Origin: an uncultured Paracoccus sp.
GTDB lineage: Bacteria; Pseudomonadota; Alphaproteobacteria; Rhodobacterales; Rhodobacteraceae
DNA length: 17,185 bases
Reading direction: 5' to 3'
Assembly (NCBI RefSeq): GCF_946221145.1
Contig: NZ_CAMIOH010000052.1
Coordinates: forward strand, 1-17,185
This document shows, piece by piece, positions 1 to 6,861 of the stretch; within the stretch, counting starts at the first letter, position 1; every line of letters starts with the position of its first letter. The notes under the pieces were generated by a model, which had not been told where the DNA came from, searched no databases, and saw nothing but the letters and a program-made list of their open reading frames with translations. Position numbers and translations under genes: made by a program.

Positions 1-72
1 ACGCCGTAGACAACGCCACGGCTGCGTCTTCGGCAGCGTCCTGCGTCGCAGCCGTGGCGTTGTCTACGGCGT
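1..72. repeat. Perfect 26-bp inverted repeat at the very start of the window
   Basis: Bases 1-26 (beginning ACGCCGTAGACAACGCC) are the exact reverse complement of bases 47-72, with a 20-base spacer at 27-46. The outer arm begins at base 1 of the window. The repeat lies inside a coding frame, so a terminator role is unlikely. A fold-back artefact at a contig end, or a real inverted duplication in an Ala-rich coding repeat, would both produce it. Confidence 0.9.
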
Positions 73-427
73 TTTCGGTCGCGGTGGCGGCGCTGTCGGC
101 AGCGGCTTCCGCATCTGCCGCAGCAGCCTCGGCGTCGGCGGCGGCATCGCTGGCCGCACCGGTGGCGGGTGCGTCCGTCGTCGTCACGGTGGTGGTGTCG
201 CCATCAACGGCCACGGTGTCGTCGCCGGTAAAGCGCTGCAGCACGAAATAGGCCAGGGCCAGGGCCAGCAGGACGCCAATGATCAGCGGCAGGGGCGAGG
301 AGCGACGTTCGACCGGTTCGACATAGGTTTCATTGCGAACCAGCGGGTCTGCGGGACGTGCCGGGTCGGCAGGGCGCGCGGGATCGACAGGCCGGGTGCG
401 GTTCGGGTCGTTCGGATCATAGGTCAT
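1..427 (-). CDS. Ala-rich single-pass membrane protein, hypothetical (3' end cut by window)
   Basis: I do not recognise a named family. The ATG at 427-425 has a strong Shine-Dalgarno (GGAGG) about 8 bases upstream, and the frame stays open for 142 codons to the window edge, so the C-terminus is missing. The first ~28 residues are a low-complexity Asp/Pro/Arg stretch with repeated PADPARPADP-like units. One hydrophobic helix follows at about residues 43-61 (LPLIIGVLLALALAYFVL). After it comes a Thr/Val stretch and then an Ala-rich, Asp/Glu-spaced region that looks helical. With no cleavable signal, the likely topology is N-in, with the Ala-rich part in the periplasm. The last ~9 visible residues depart from the acidic Ala-rich pattern exactly where the inverted repeat at 1-26 begins, so they may not be genuine. 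The function is unknown. Confidence 0.72.
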   Translation of the reverse strand, partial: MTYDPNDPNRTRPVDPARPADPARPADPLVRNETYVEPVERRSSPLPLIIGVLLALALAYFVLQRFTGDDTVAVDGDTTTVTTTDAPATGAASDAAADAEAAAADAEAAADSAATATENAVDNATAATQDAAEDAAVALSTA

Positions 428-478
428 TGCTGGCCTCCAAAGTTCTGTGTTGAGACACCGGTTTCAGTGTCGCCGTCG

Positions 479-506
479 ATTTGTCCCGCCCCGCATCCGC
501 TGTCAA
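479..506 (-). promoter_or_regulatory. Candidate sigma-70 promoter for the Ala-rich protein
   Basis: On the minus strand a perfect -35 hexamer TTGACA (506-501) is followed after 16 bases by ACAAAT (484-479), a 3/6 match to the -10 consensus. Transcription would start near 471, giving a leader of about 45 bases before the ATG at 427. This is a pattern match only. Confidence 0.4.
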
Positions 507-541
507 TTCAACCTGCCGGACGCCGGGCGAGGCCAGCCGAC

Positions 542-570
542 TTGCGACCCGGCCTTCATGCGACTAACAC
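542..570 (+). promoter_or_regulatory. Candidate promoter for pepN
   Basis: TTGCGA (542-547) and TAACAC (565-570) are separated by 17 bases, roughly 57 bases upstream of the pepN ATG at 627. Each hexamer is only a partial match (4/6 and 3/6). The rest of the 428-626 divergent intergenic stretch shows nothing else I can name. Confidence 0.25.
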
Positions 571-626
571 CTTGGTCCAGATACGGTTCCGCCAGCCGGA
601 GCAGCTTTCTTCATGCCGAGGACGCG

Positions 627-3218
627 ATGACCACGAACCCAGGGCAAAATGTGCAATATCTTGCCGATTACCGGCCCTATCCCTTTGTTTTGTCGGCAAC
701 CCGGATGCGGTTCGCCCTTGACCCGACCGACACGCGGGTCCGCACCGAACTGTCGCTGGCACCGCGCGACCCCGACCGGCCCGAAGATCTGGTGCTGGAC
801 GGCGGCAAGGCAGTTCGCCTCGTTTCGCTGACCATCGACGGTGCGGCCCCCGATCCTGCCCATGTCACGCGCGACGGCGAAATCCTGACCATCGCTGCAC
901 CCGCCCTGCCCCGCCATCCCTTCCTGCTGGAAACCGAGGTCGGCATCGACCCGTCGGCCAACACCGCCTTCGAGGGGCTGTATATCTCGAACGGGATGTT
1001 CTGCACCCAGTGCGAGGCCGAGGGATTCCGCCACATCACCTTCTATCCCGACCGCCCGGACGTGATGGCGACCTTCCACGTCACCCTGGACAGCGATTTG
1101 CCGGTGCTGCTGTCGAACGGCAATCCGGTCGGCCAGTCGCAGGGCCGCGCCGAATGGCATGACCCGTGGCCCAAGCCCAGCTATCTGTTCGCGCTTGTCG
1201 CGGGCGATCTGGTGGCCGTCAGCGACAGCTTCACCACCCGGTCGGGGCGCCAGGTGGCGCTGAACGTCTGGGTTCGTCCGGGCGACCAGGACCGCGCGGG
1301 ATTCGCGATGGAATCGCTGATCAAGTCGATGAAATGGGACGAGGATGTCTATGGCCGCGAATACGATCTGGACGTGTTCAATATCGTCGCGGTCGATGAC
1401 TTCAACATGGGGGCCATGGAAAACAAGGGGTTGAACATCTTCAACTCGAAACTGGTGCTGGCCAGCCCGGAAACCGCGACCGACGGTGACTACGAACGGA
1501 TCGAGGCGGTGATCGCCCACGAATATTTTCACAACTGGACCGGGAACCGCATCACCTGCCGCGACTGGTTCCAGCTGTGCCTCAAGGAAGGGCTGACGGT
1601 GTTCCGCGACCAGCAGTTCACCAGCGACATGCGGTCGGCCGCCGTCAAGCGGATCGAGGACGTGCAGGCCCTGCGCGCCCGCCAGTTCCGCGAGGATCAG
1701 GGTCCGCTGGCCCACCCGCCGCGGCCCGACCGCTATGAGGAAATCAACAATTTCTACACCGCGACCGTCTATGAAAAGGGCGCCGAGGTGATCGGGATGC
1801 TCAAGCGCCTGGTGGGCGATGACGGATACCGCCGGGCGCTCGATCTGTATTTCGACCGCCATGACGGCGACGCCGCCACGATCGAGGACTGGTTGCAGGT
1901 GTTCCAGGACGCGACCGGCCGCGACCTGACCCAGTTCAAGCACTGGTATACCGATGCGGGCACCCCGCGCCTGATCATGGTCGAAGACTGGCAGCCCGCC
2001 GATGCGGGCGGCACCCTGACGCTGACCTTCGGCCAGCAGACGCCGGCCACGCCTGGACAGACGGAAAAGCCCCCGCGCGTGATTCCCGTCGCCGTGGGCC
2101 TGATCGGTCCCAATGGCGACGAGGTGACGCCCACGCAGGTTCTGGAACTGACCGATGCGCGCCAGACCTTCACCTTTGAAAACCTGGGCGCGCGTCCGGT
2201 CGTGTCGGCGCTGCGCGGATTTTCCGCCCCGGTGATGCTGTCGCGCGACCTGGACGACCCGACCCGCGCCTTTCTGCTGGCCCATGACACCGACCCCTTT
2301 GCCCGGTGGGAGGCGGGTCGCGACCTGGCGCTGTCGGCCCTGACCGCCGCCGCGCAGGGTCGGGTCGTGGGGGGCGGCTATGTCGATGCCATCGGCCGCC
2401 TGATCGCCGACGACACCGCCGACCCGGCCTTCCGCGCCCTGTGCCTCAACCTGCCCGGAGAGGAAGAGATCGCCACCCGCCTGTCCTCGGACGGGGTTGT
2501 GCCGGATCCTGACGCGATCCACGCGGCGCGCGAATCCCTGGCCCGACAGATTGCCGAAGCGCATCTGGACCTGCTGTCGCGCCTGTATGACGACATGGCG
2601 GTCGGCGGCGCCTATCGCCCCGACGCGGAAGACGCCGCCCGCCGGTCGCTGCGCAACGCGGTGCTGGCCCTGCTGAGCCGCATCGACGGCGGCGAACGGG
2701 CCGAGATCCTGTTCGGCATCGCGGGCAACATGACCGAACGGATGGCCGCGCTGACGGCCTTGCTGCGGCGCGGGCGCGGACAGGCGGAGCTGGCCGCCCT
2801 GCGCGATCAGTTCGCCGACAACCGGCTGGTGATGGACAAATGGTTCGCGGTCCAGCCGATGGCCGCGCCCCCGGCCCAGGCACCAGCGATCGCCCGCACC
2901 CTGTCAGAGCGCAAGGATTTCGACTGGAAGAACCCCAACCGCTTCCGTGCGCTGATCGGCGGGATCTCGGCCAATCACGCGGGTTTCCATGCCCCCGACG
3001 GATCGGGTTATGATTTCGTGGCGGACTGGCTGCTGCGGATGGACCCGGTCAATCCGCAGATCGCCGCGCGCATGTCCACGGCGTTCGAGACCTGGACCCG
3101 ATACGACGCCGGACGCCGCGCCACGGCCCTGGCGGCACTGAACCGGATCGCCGCCACGGAAAGCCTGAGCAAGAACACCCGCGAGATGGTCTCGCGGATG
3201 ATCGCGGCGGGTGCGTGA
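627..3218 (+). CDS. pepN: Aminopeptidase N (M1 family zinc metallopeptidase)
   Basis: This cytoplasmic zinc exopeptidase removes N-terminal residues from peptides in the last steps of protein turnover. The product is 863 residues, close to the ~870 of E. coli PepN. The M1 signatures fall almost exactly at the E. coli positions: the exopeptidase motif GAMEN at 262-266, the zinc motif HEYFH at 298-302, and the third zinc ligand Glu321 in LKEGLTVF. An N-terminal beta domain precedes the catalytic domain; the DUF3458 Ig-like domain and the C-terminal helical repeat domain follow, with no truncation. The frame is open back to 447, but those 60 extra residues do not resemble M1 proteins. The ATG at 627 with GAGGA at 618-622 gives the family N-terminus. 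The stop shares one base with the next ATG (TGATG), implying coupled translation with the acyltransferase. Confidence 0.97.
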   Translation: MTTNPGQNVQYLADYRPYPFVLSATRMRFALDPTDTRVRTELSLAPRDPDRPEDLVLDGGKAVRLVSLTIDGAAPDPAHVTRDGEILTIAAPALPRHPFLLETEVGIDPSANTAFEGLYISNGMFCTQCEAEGFRHITFYPDRPDVMATFHVTLDSDLPVLLSNGNPVGQSQGRAEWHDPWPKPSYLFALVAGDLVAVSDSFTTRSGRQVALNVWVRPGDQDRAGFAMESLIKSMKWDEDVYGREYDLDVFNIVAVDDFNMGAMENKGLNIFNSKLVLASPETATDGDYERIEAVIAHEYFHNWTGNRITCRDWFQLCLKEGLTVFRDQQFTSDMRSAAVKRIEDVQALRARQFREDQGPLAHPPRPDRYEEINNFYTATVYEKGAEVIGMLKRLVGDDGYRRALDLYFDRHDGDAATIEDWLQVFQDATGRDLTQFKHWYTDAGTPRLIMVEDWQPADAGGTLTLTFGQQTPATPGQTEKPPRVIPVAVGLIGPNGDEVTPTQVLELTDARQTFTFENLGARPVVSALRGFSAPVMLSRDLDDPTRAFLLAHDTDPFARWEAGRDLALSALTAAAQGRVVGGGYVDAIGRLIADDTADPAFRALCLNLPGEEEIATRLSSDGVVPDPDAIHAARESLARQIAEAHLDLLSRLYDDMAVGGAYRPDAEDAARRSLRNAVLALLSRIDGGERAEILFGIAGNMTERMAALTALLRRGRGQAELAALRDQFADNRLVMDKWFAVQPMAAPPAQAPAIARTLSERKDFDWKNPNRFRALIGGISANHAGFHAPDGSGYDFVADWLLRMDPVNPQIAARMSTAFETWTRYDAGRRATALAALNRIAATESLSKNTREMVSRMIAAGA

Positions 3219-4168
3219 TGTCGCTTGCGGGCGCCGATGCAGCGGGGCAGAAAGGCAGGATGACCGACTGCCCCGCCGATGCCAAGGCCGCGATGCAGGC
3301 CCGCCTGGACCCCCTGATCGCCGAGCGGGCGCCCTGGCTTTATTCCGGCAAGCCGCATCACCGGCTGGTCAAATGGGCGATGATGGGCCTTTTGCGCTAT
3401 CCCACCACGCTGCGCCTGGGGGCCGAATTCCGCGACCTTCCCACCGCCGAAATCATGCGGCGCATGACCGACCTGATCGTCCGCGACGTGCGGGTCGAGG
3501 GGATGGAGCATATTCCGGCGACCGGCCCGGCGCTGATCGTCGCGAATCACCCGACCGGAATCGCCGACGGGATCGTCGTCCATGCCCTGATGTCTCATCT
3601 GCGCGACGACCTGTTCATCTATGCCAACCATGACATGATCCGGGTGCTGCCGCAGACCGCCGACCTGATTGCAGGCGTCGAATGGCGGGTGGAAAAGCGC
3701 AGCCACGCCAAGACCAAGGCAACGATGGATTACACCCGCGAAGCCCTGGCCGCGGGGCGGATCGGGCTGATCTTTCCGTCAGGCCGCCTTGCCAAGCGGC
3801 AGGGGCTGGAGTTGCAAGAGCGTCCGTGGATGGCAAGCGCGGCGATGATCGCGCGCAAGTTCGGCGTGCCGGTCATCCCGATGAACATCCGTGCCCGCAA
3901 TTCGGCGCTGTTCTATCTGCTGGACGCGATCCACCCGACCCTGCGCGACGTGACCCTGTTCAACGAAGTGCTGAACAAGCGCCGTCAACCCTATCGGATC
4001 ACCATCGGCGCCCCCATCGACCCGGCGACCCTGCCCAAGGGCGAAGACGCCATCGCCGTCCTGCGCGACCGGGTGCTGGCCCTGCCCGCGCCCGGCGCCG
4101 ATGCCGCGCGCCTGATGCAGGATCGCGGCAGGGCGCGGCTGGTCCACGGCACCAAGGGCCTGGCCTGA
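3218..4168 (+). CDS. PlsC-like lysophospholipid acyltransferase family protein
   Basis: This is probably a membrane-associated enzyme that transfers an acyl chain to a lysophospholipid or related acceptor; the exact acceptor cannot be read from sequence. The acyltransferase block is clear: ALIVANHPTGIADG places the catalytic His at 111 and Asp at 117, followed by the substrate-binding motif IFPSGR and a VPVIPMNI strand. His and Asp are five residues apart (HX5D) rather than the usual four, a spacing I recall from NHPxxxxDP-type acyltransferases. There is no obvious long transmembrane anchor. The chosen ATG overlaps the pepN stop by one base. A second ATG at 3260 (MTDCPADAK), preceded by AAAGGCAGG, could be the real start and would remove 14 residues. 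Hairpins at 4213-4258 end the unit. Family confidence is high, substrate confidence low. Confidence 0.88.
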   Translation: MSLAGADAAGQKGRMTDCPADAKAAMQARLDPLIAERAPWLYSGKPHHRLVKWAMMGLLRYPTTLRLGAEFRDLPTAEIMRRMTDLIVRDVRVEGMEHIPATGPALIVANHPTGIADGIVVHALMSHLRDDLFIYANHDMIRVLPQTADLIAGVEWRVEKRSHAKTKATMDYTREALAAGRIGLIFPSGRLAKRQGLELQERPWMASAAMIARKFGVPVIPMNIRARNSALFYLLDAIHPTLRDVTLFNEVLNKRRQPYRITIGAPIDPATLPKGEDAIAVLRDRVLALPAPGADAARLMQDRGRARLVHGTKGLA

Positions 4169-4212
4169 CCGGCCACGTCCTGATTCTTCTTCACAAAAAT
4201 ATCCACGGGGGT

Positions 4213-4233
4213 CCGGGGGCAGTCAGCCCCCGG
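4213..4233. terminator. GC hairpin between convergent genes (first of two)
   Basis: CCGGGGGC (4213-4220) and GCCCCCGG (4226-4233) form a perfect 8-bp stem with a 5-base loop, 45 bases after the acyltransferase stop. It is preceded by the A/T-rich stretch CACAAAAATATCC. As I recall, AAATATCC followed by a G-run palindrome near gene ends is a common dispersed pattern in Rhodobacteraceae. There is no T-tract, so it may act as an mRNA 3'-end stabiliser. Confidence 0.6.
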
Positions 4234-4238
4234 CCATC

Positions 4239-4258
4239 GCCTGCCCGCAAGGGCAGGC
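4239..4258. terminator. GNRA-loop hairpin between convergent genes (second of two)
   Basis: GCCTGCCC (4239-4246) pairs perfectly with GGGCAGGC (4251-4258) around the tetraloop GCAA. It ends 8 bases from the aminotransferase stop, so it can serve the minus-strand transcript as well as the plus-strand one. No T-run follows on either side. Confidence 0.6.
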
Positions 4259-4266
4259 TATCGCGC

Positions 4267-5127
4267 TCAGATCGCCGCCTTGCGGCTTTCTTCCAGATAG
4301 ATCTCGCGCAGCCGCCGGGCCACCGGACCCACCTGCCCTGTGCCGATCGCCGCGCCGTCGATTTCCACCACCGGCATCACGAAGGCCGAAGCCGAGGTGA
4401 CAAAGGCCTCATCCGCCGCCTGTGCTTCCTTGACGGTGAAATTGCGCTCCTCGACCGTCATCTGCGCCTCGGCGGCAAAGCGCAGCACGGCGGCGCGGGT
4501 GATGCCGTGCAGGATGTCGTGGGACAGCGCCCGCGTGACGATCCGGCCGTCCTTGACGATATAGGCGTTGTTGCTGGTGCCTTCCGTCACGAAACCGTCC
4601 TCGACCAGCCAGGCATCGTCCACGCCGCGCGCCTTGGCCTCCATCTTGGCCATCGACGGGAACAGAAGCTGCACGGTCTTGATGTCGCGCCGCGCCCACC
4701 GCAGATCCTCGATGCTGATCACCTTCCAGCCGGTCCTGGCGGCGGGCGCATCGGCCAGACCGGGCTTCGACTGGCTGAACATCACCACGGTCGGACGCGT
4801 GCCCGCAGGCGGATAGGCGAAATCCCGGTCGCCCGGATTGCCGCGCGTCACTTGCAGATACACCAGCCCGTCGACCACCTGGTTGCGGCTGACCACCTCG
4901 CGGAACGCATCCAGATAGTCCTGATCGGACAGCGGGTTATCAATCGACAACTCCGCCAGAGACCGCTTCAGCCGGACCAGATGCCCGTCGAAATCCAGCA
5001 GCTTGCCGCCCAGGACGCTGGCGACCTCATAAACGCCGTCGGCCATCAGGAAGCCCCGGTCGAAGATCGAGACCGTGGCCTGATCTTCGGGAAGATAGTC
5101 GCCATTTACATAAACCGTGCGCGTCAT
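4267..5127 (-). CDS. dat: D-amino-acid aminotransferase (class IV PLP enzyme)
   Basis: This fold-type IV PLP aminotransferase probably exchanges amino groups between D-amino acids and 2-oxo acids in the cytoplasm, supplying D-Glu/D-Ala or salvaging D-amino acids. The 286-residue length fits D-amino-acid transaminases (~280-290). The N-terminus (VYVNGDYLPED, FDRGFLMADGVYE) is typical. Lys150 in the RRDIKTVQ context is the expected Schiff-base lysine, and Glu182 in VTEGTSNN is the residue contacting the PLP pyridine nitrogen. The LHGITR motif near 207-211 binds the cofactor phosphate. The frame opens 27 codons further upstream, but the ATG at 5127-5125, with GGGGG 5-7 bases before it, starts at the family N-terminus. 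It is divergent from mcl1 across 152 bases and convergent with the acyltransferase. Branched-chain aminotransferase or aminodeoxychorismate lyase are less likely alternatives in the same fold. Confidence 0.88.
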   Translation of the reverse strand: MTRTVYVNGDYLPEDQATVSIFDRGFLMADGVYEVASVLGGKLLDFDGHLVRLKRSLAELSIDNPLSDQDYLDAFREVVSRNQVVDGLVYLQVTRGNPGDRDFAYPPAGTRPTVVMFSQSKPGLADAPAARTGWKVISIEDLRWARRDIKTVQLLFPSMAKMEAKARGVDDAWLVEDGFVTEGTSNNAYIVKDGRIVTRALSHDILHGITRAAVLRFAAEAQMTVEERNFTVKEAQAADEAFVTSASAFVMPVVEIDGAAIGTGQVGPVARRLREIYLEESRKAAI

Positions 5128-5279
5128 GATGCCCCCAAGCGTCGCTTTTTGTCGCCATCGGTCCTGCGCCCAAAGCCCGGCATCGTCAAGTCGGGCAAGA
5201 TGCTGCAACGCGGCCCTTGATGCTGCGGATGCGAAACATTATTGCTGATCGGGACGCAAATCTTTTCGGAACGGATCCA

Positions 5280-6236
5280 ATGAGCTTTCGCACCCAGCCC
5301 CTGCCCCCCGCCCGCCTGAATCGCTGCCAGTTGTTCGGCCCCGGATCGCGGGAGGCGCTGTTCGAGAAGATGGCCAAATCCGCCGCCGACGTGGTGAACC
5401 TGGATCTGGAAGATTCGGTCGCGCCCGACGACAAGCCCCGCGCGCGGGCCAATATCATCCAGGCGATCGGCGATATCGACTGGGGCGACAAGACGCTGTC
5501 GGTGCGCATCAACGGGTTGGACACGCCCTTCTGGTATCGCGACGTGGTGGACCTGCTGGAACAGGCGGGCGACCGGCTGGACCAGATCATGATTCCCAAG
5601 GCGGGCACCGCCAGCGACATCTATGCCGTGGACGCGCTTGTGACCGCCATCGAACGCGCCAAGGGCCGCAGCAAGCCGATCAGCTTCGAGGTCATCATCG
5701 AAAGCGCGGCGGGCATCTGCCATGTCGAGGAGATCGCGGCCTCGTCCCCGCGGATGCAGGCGATCAGCCTTGGCGCGGCGGATTTCGCGGCGTCGATGGG
5801 CATGGCCACGACCGGGATCGGCGGGACGCAGGAAAACTACTACATGATCCGCGAGGGCCAGAAATACTGGCCCGATCCCTGGCACTGGGCGCAGACCGCC
5901 ATCGTCGCCGCCTGCCGCACCCATGGGTTGCTGCCGGTGGACGGGCCGTTCGGCGATTTCAGCGACCCGGACGGCTTCGTGGCGCAGGCGCGGCGCTCGG
6001 CGACGCTGGGCATGGTCGGCAAATGGGCGATCCATCCCAGCCAGGTCGCGCTTGCCAACGACGTGTTTTCCCCCAGCGAGGCCGCCGTGACAGAGGCGCG
6101 CGAAATCCTGGCGGCGATGGAAAAGGCCAAGGCCGAAGGCGCGGGCGCGACCGTCTATAAGGGCCGTCTGGTCGATATCGCCTCGATCAAGCAGGCCGAG
6201 GTGATCGTGCGCCAGGCGGAACTGATCGCGGGATGA
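5280..6236 (+). CDS. mcl1: L-malyl-CoA / beta-methylmalyl-CoA lyase
   Basis: This HpcH/HpaI-citrate lyase beta superfamily enzyme cleaves beta-methylmalyl-CoA to glyoxylate and propionyl-CoA, and L-malyl-CoA to glyoxylate and acetyl-CoA. These are the key cleavage steps of the ethylmalonyl-CoA pathway for acetate/C2 assimilation. The 318-residue product matches the Rhodobacter Mcl1 length, and its text is familiar throughout (NRCQLFGPGSR, SAADVVNLDLEDSVAPDD, GAADFAASMGM, TTGIGGTQENYY). Expected active-site residues are in place: Arg76 in SVRINGLDTPFW, and the Mg ligands Glu141 (FEVIIESAAG) and Asp168 (LGAADFAAS). The start at 5280 gives the family N-terminus MSFRTQP, with GGAACGGA just upstream; the 21 codons before it are spurious. 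No other pathway gene lies in the window. A hairpin at 6243-6263 follows the stop. Confidence 0.95.
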   Translation: MSFRTQPLPPARLNRCQLFGPGSREALFEKMAKSAADVVNLDLEDSVAPDDKPRARANIIQAIGDIDWGDKTLSVRINGLDTPFWYRDVVDLLEQAGDRLDQIMIPKAGTASDIYAVDALVTAIERAKGRSKPISFEVIIESAAGICHVEEIAASSPRMQAISLGAADFAASMGMATTGIGGTQENYYMIREGQKYWPDPWHWAQTAIVAACRTHGLLPVDGPFGDFSDPDGFVAQARRSATLGMVGKWAIHPSQVALANDVFSPSEAAVTEAREILAAMEKAKAEGAGATVYKGRLVDIASIKQAEVIVRQAELIAG

Positions 6237-6242
6237 CCGGCT

Positions 6243-6263
6243 GCGGGGGTGTCACGCCCCCGC
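6243..6263. terminator. GC hairpin after mcl1, overlapping the end of the DUF2585 gene
   Basis: GCGGGGG (6243-6249) pairs with CCCCCGC (6257-6263), extendable inward by a T-G and a G-C pair. It begins 7 bases after the mcl1 stop and its right arm lies inside the first unit of the tandem repeat that encodes the DUF2585 C-terminus. There is no T-tract. Confidence 0.45.
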
Positions 6264-6860
6264 CTGCCACGCCCCCGCCTGCCACGCCCCTGCCTGCCAC
6301 ATCCCTGCCTGCCACGCCTTCACGGCCTCCAGCGGCCACAGCAGCATCAGCACGTTCAGCGCCAGACCGTCGCGGATCAGCCAGAGGGTCAGCGCCTCGA
6401 ACCCGATGACGATGACCACTGACAGCCAGACCGGCACCCGGCTGGCCAGCCAGAAGCCCAGCACCATCGCCAGCATGTCGGCCACCGAATTGATCACGCT
6501 GTCGCCGTAATAATCCAACGAAATCGTCGCGCTGCGATAGCGTTCGATGACCGCATCGCTGTTCTCGACGATTTCCCATGCGGCCTCGACGATGGTGGCG
6601 ATCAGCAGCCGCCAGCCGAACGGCAGCCGCCGCGCCACCAGCCAAAGCGCGGCATAGAACAGAATCCCGTGCAGCAGATGCGACGGCGTATACCAGTCCG
6701 TCAGATGCTGAGAGCTTTCCGAACTGACCGTCTGGCCGTGCCACAGCTTGACATAGCCGCAGTCGCAGATCGGCACGCGGCCCGCCGCCAGCAGGATCAG
6801 CGCGGCCACGGCGATCACCGCGATCACGCCGCAATATGGCAAGGCCCGGCTTCGGAACAC
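6252..6860 (-). CDS. DUF2585 (UPF0314) family membrane protein
   Basis: This is an integral membrane protein of a conserved alphaproteobacterial family with no known function. The 202-residue product has an N-terminal hydrophobic segment (VIAVIAVAALILLAAG), then the family core PICDCGYVKLWHGQTVSSE and SQHLTDWYTPSHLLHG, a WEIVENSDAVIERYR motif, and a YYGDSVINSVADMLAMVLGF helix. The conserved Cys-x-Cys, His and acidic residues look as if they could bind metal, but that is inference. The proposed start is GTG at 6860-6858, one base past the TIGR02186 stop (TAGCGTG); starting at 6923 would overlap that gene by 62 bases. The C-terminus ends in a WQAG(A/M) repeat encoded by the 15-bp tandem repeat, probably lineage-specific. 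It is the last gene of a three-gene unit with TauE/SafE and TIGR02186. Confidence 0.85.
   Translation of the reverse strand: MFRSRALPYCGVIAVIAVAALILLAAGRVPICDCGYVKLWHGQTVSSESSQHLTDWYTPSHLLHGILFYAALWLVARRLPFGWRLLIATIVEAAWEIVENSDAVIERYRSATISLDYYGDSVINSVADMLAMVLGFWLASRVPVWLSVVIVIGFEALTLWLIRDGLALNVLMLLWPLEAVKAWQAGMWQAGAWQAGAWQAGA
6253..6312. repeat. Four tandem copies of a 15-bp unit (minisatellite)
   Basis: Units at 6253-6267, 6268-6282, 6283-6297 and 6298-6312 read CACGCCCCCGCCTGC with one to a few changes in the later copies; a degenerate fifth unit begins at 6313. On the minus strand each unit encodes W-Q-A-G-(A/M), so changes in copy number keep the reading frame. Confidence 0.9.
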
Positions 6861-6861
6861 G

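Noticed and set aside
447..626. 60-residue N-terminal extension of pepN
   Set aside because: The extension does not resemble M1 proteins. With the ATG at 627 the GAMEN and HEXXH motifs fall within one residue of E. coli PepN numbering, as I recall it.
564..2564. A 666-codon open frame on the minus strand opposite pepN
   Set aside because: It is antisense to a fully conserved M1 peptidase. Its translation is rich in Gly, Arg, His and Gln with no recognisable motif, typical of a shadow frame in GC-rich DNA.
3682..5220. A 512-codon plus-strand frame spanning the acyltransferase end, the hairpins and the aminotransferase
   Set aside because: It runs out of frame through one conserved gene and antisense through another. 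Composition is Arg/His/Pro/Gln-rich with no family features.
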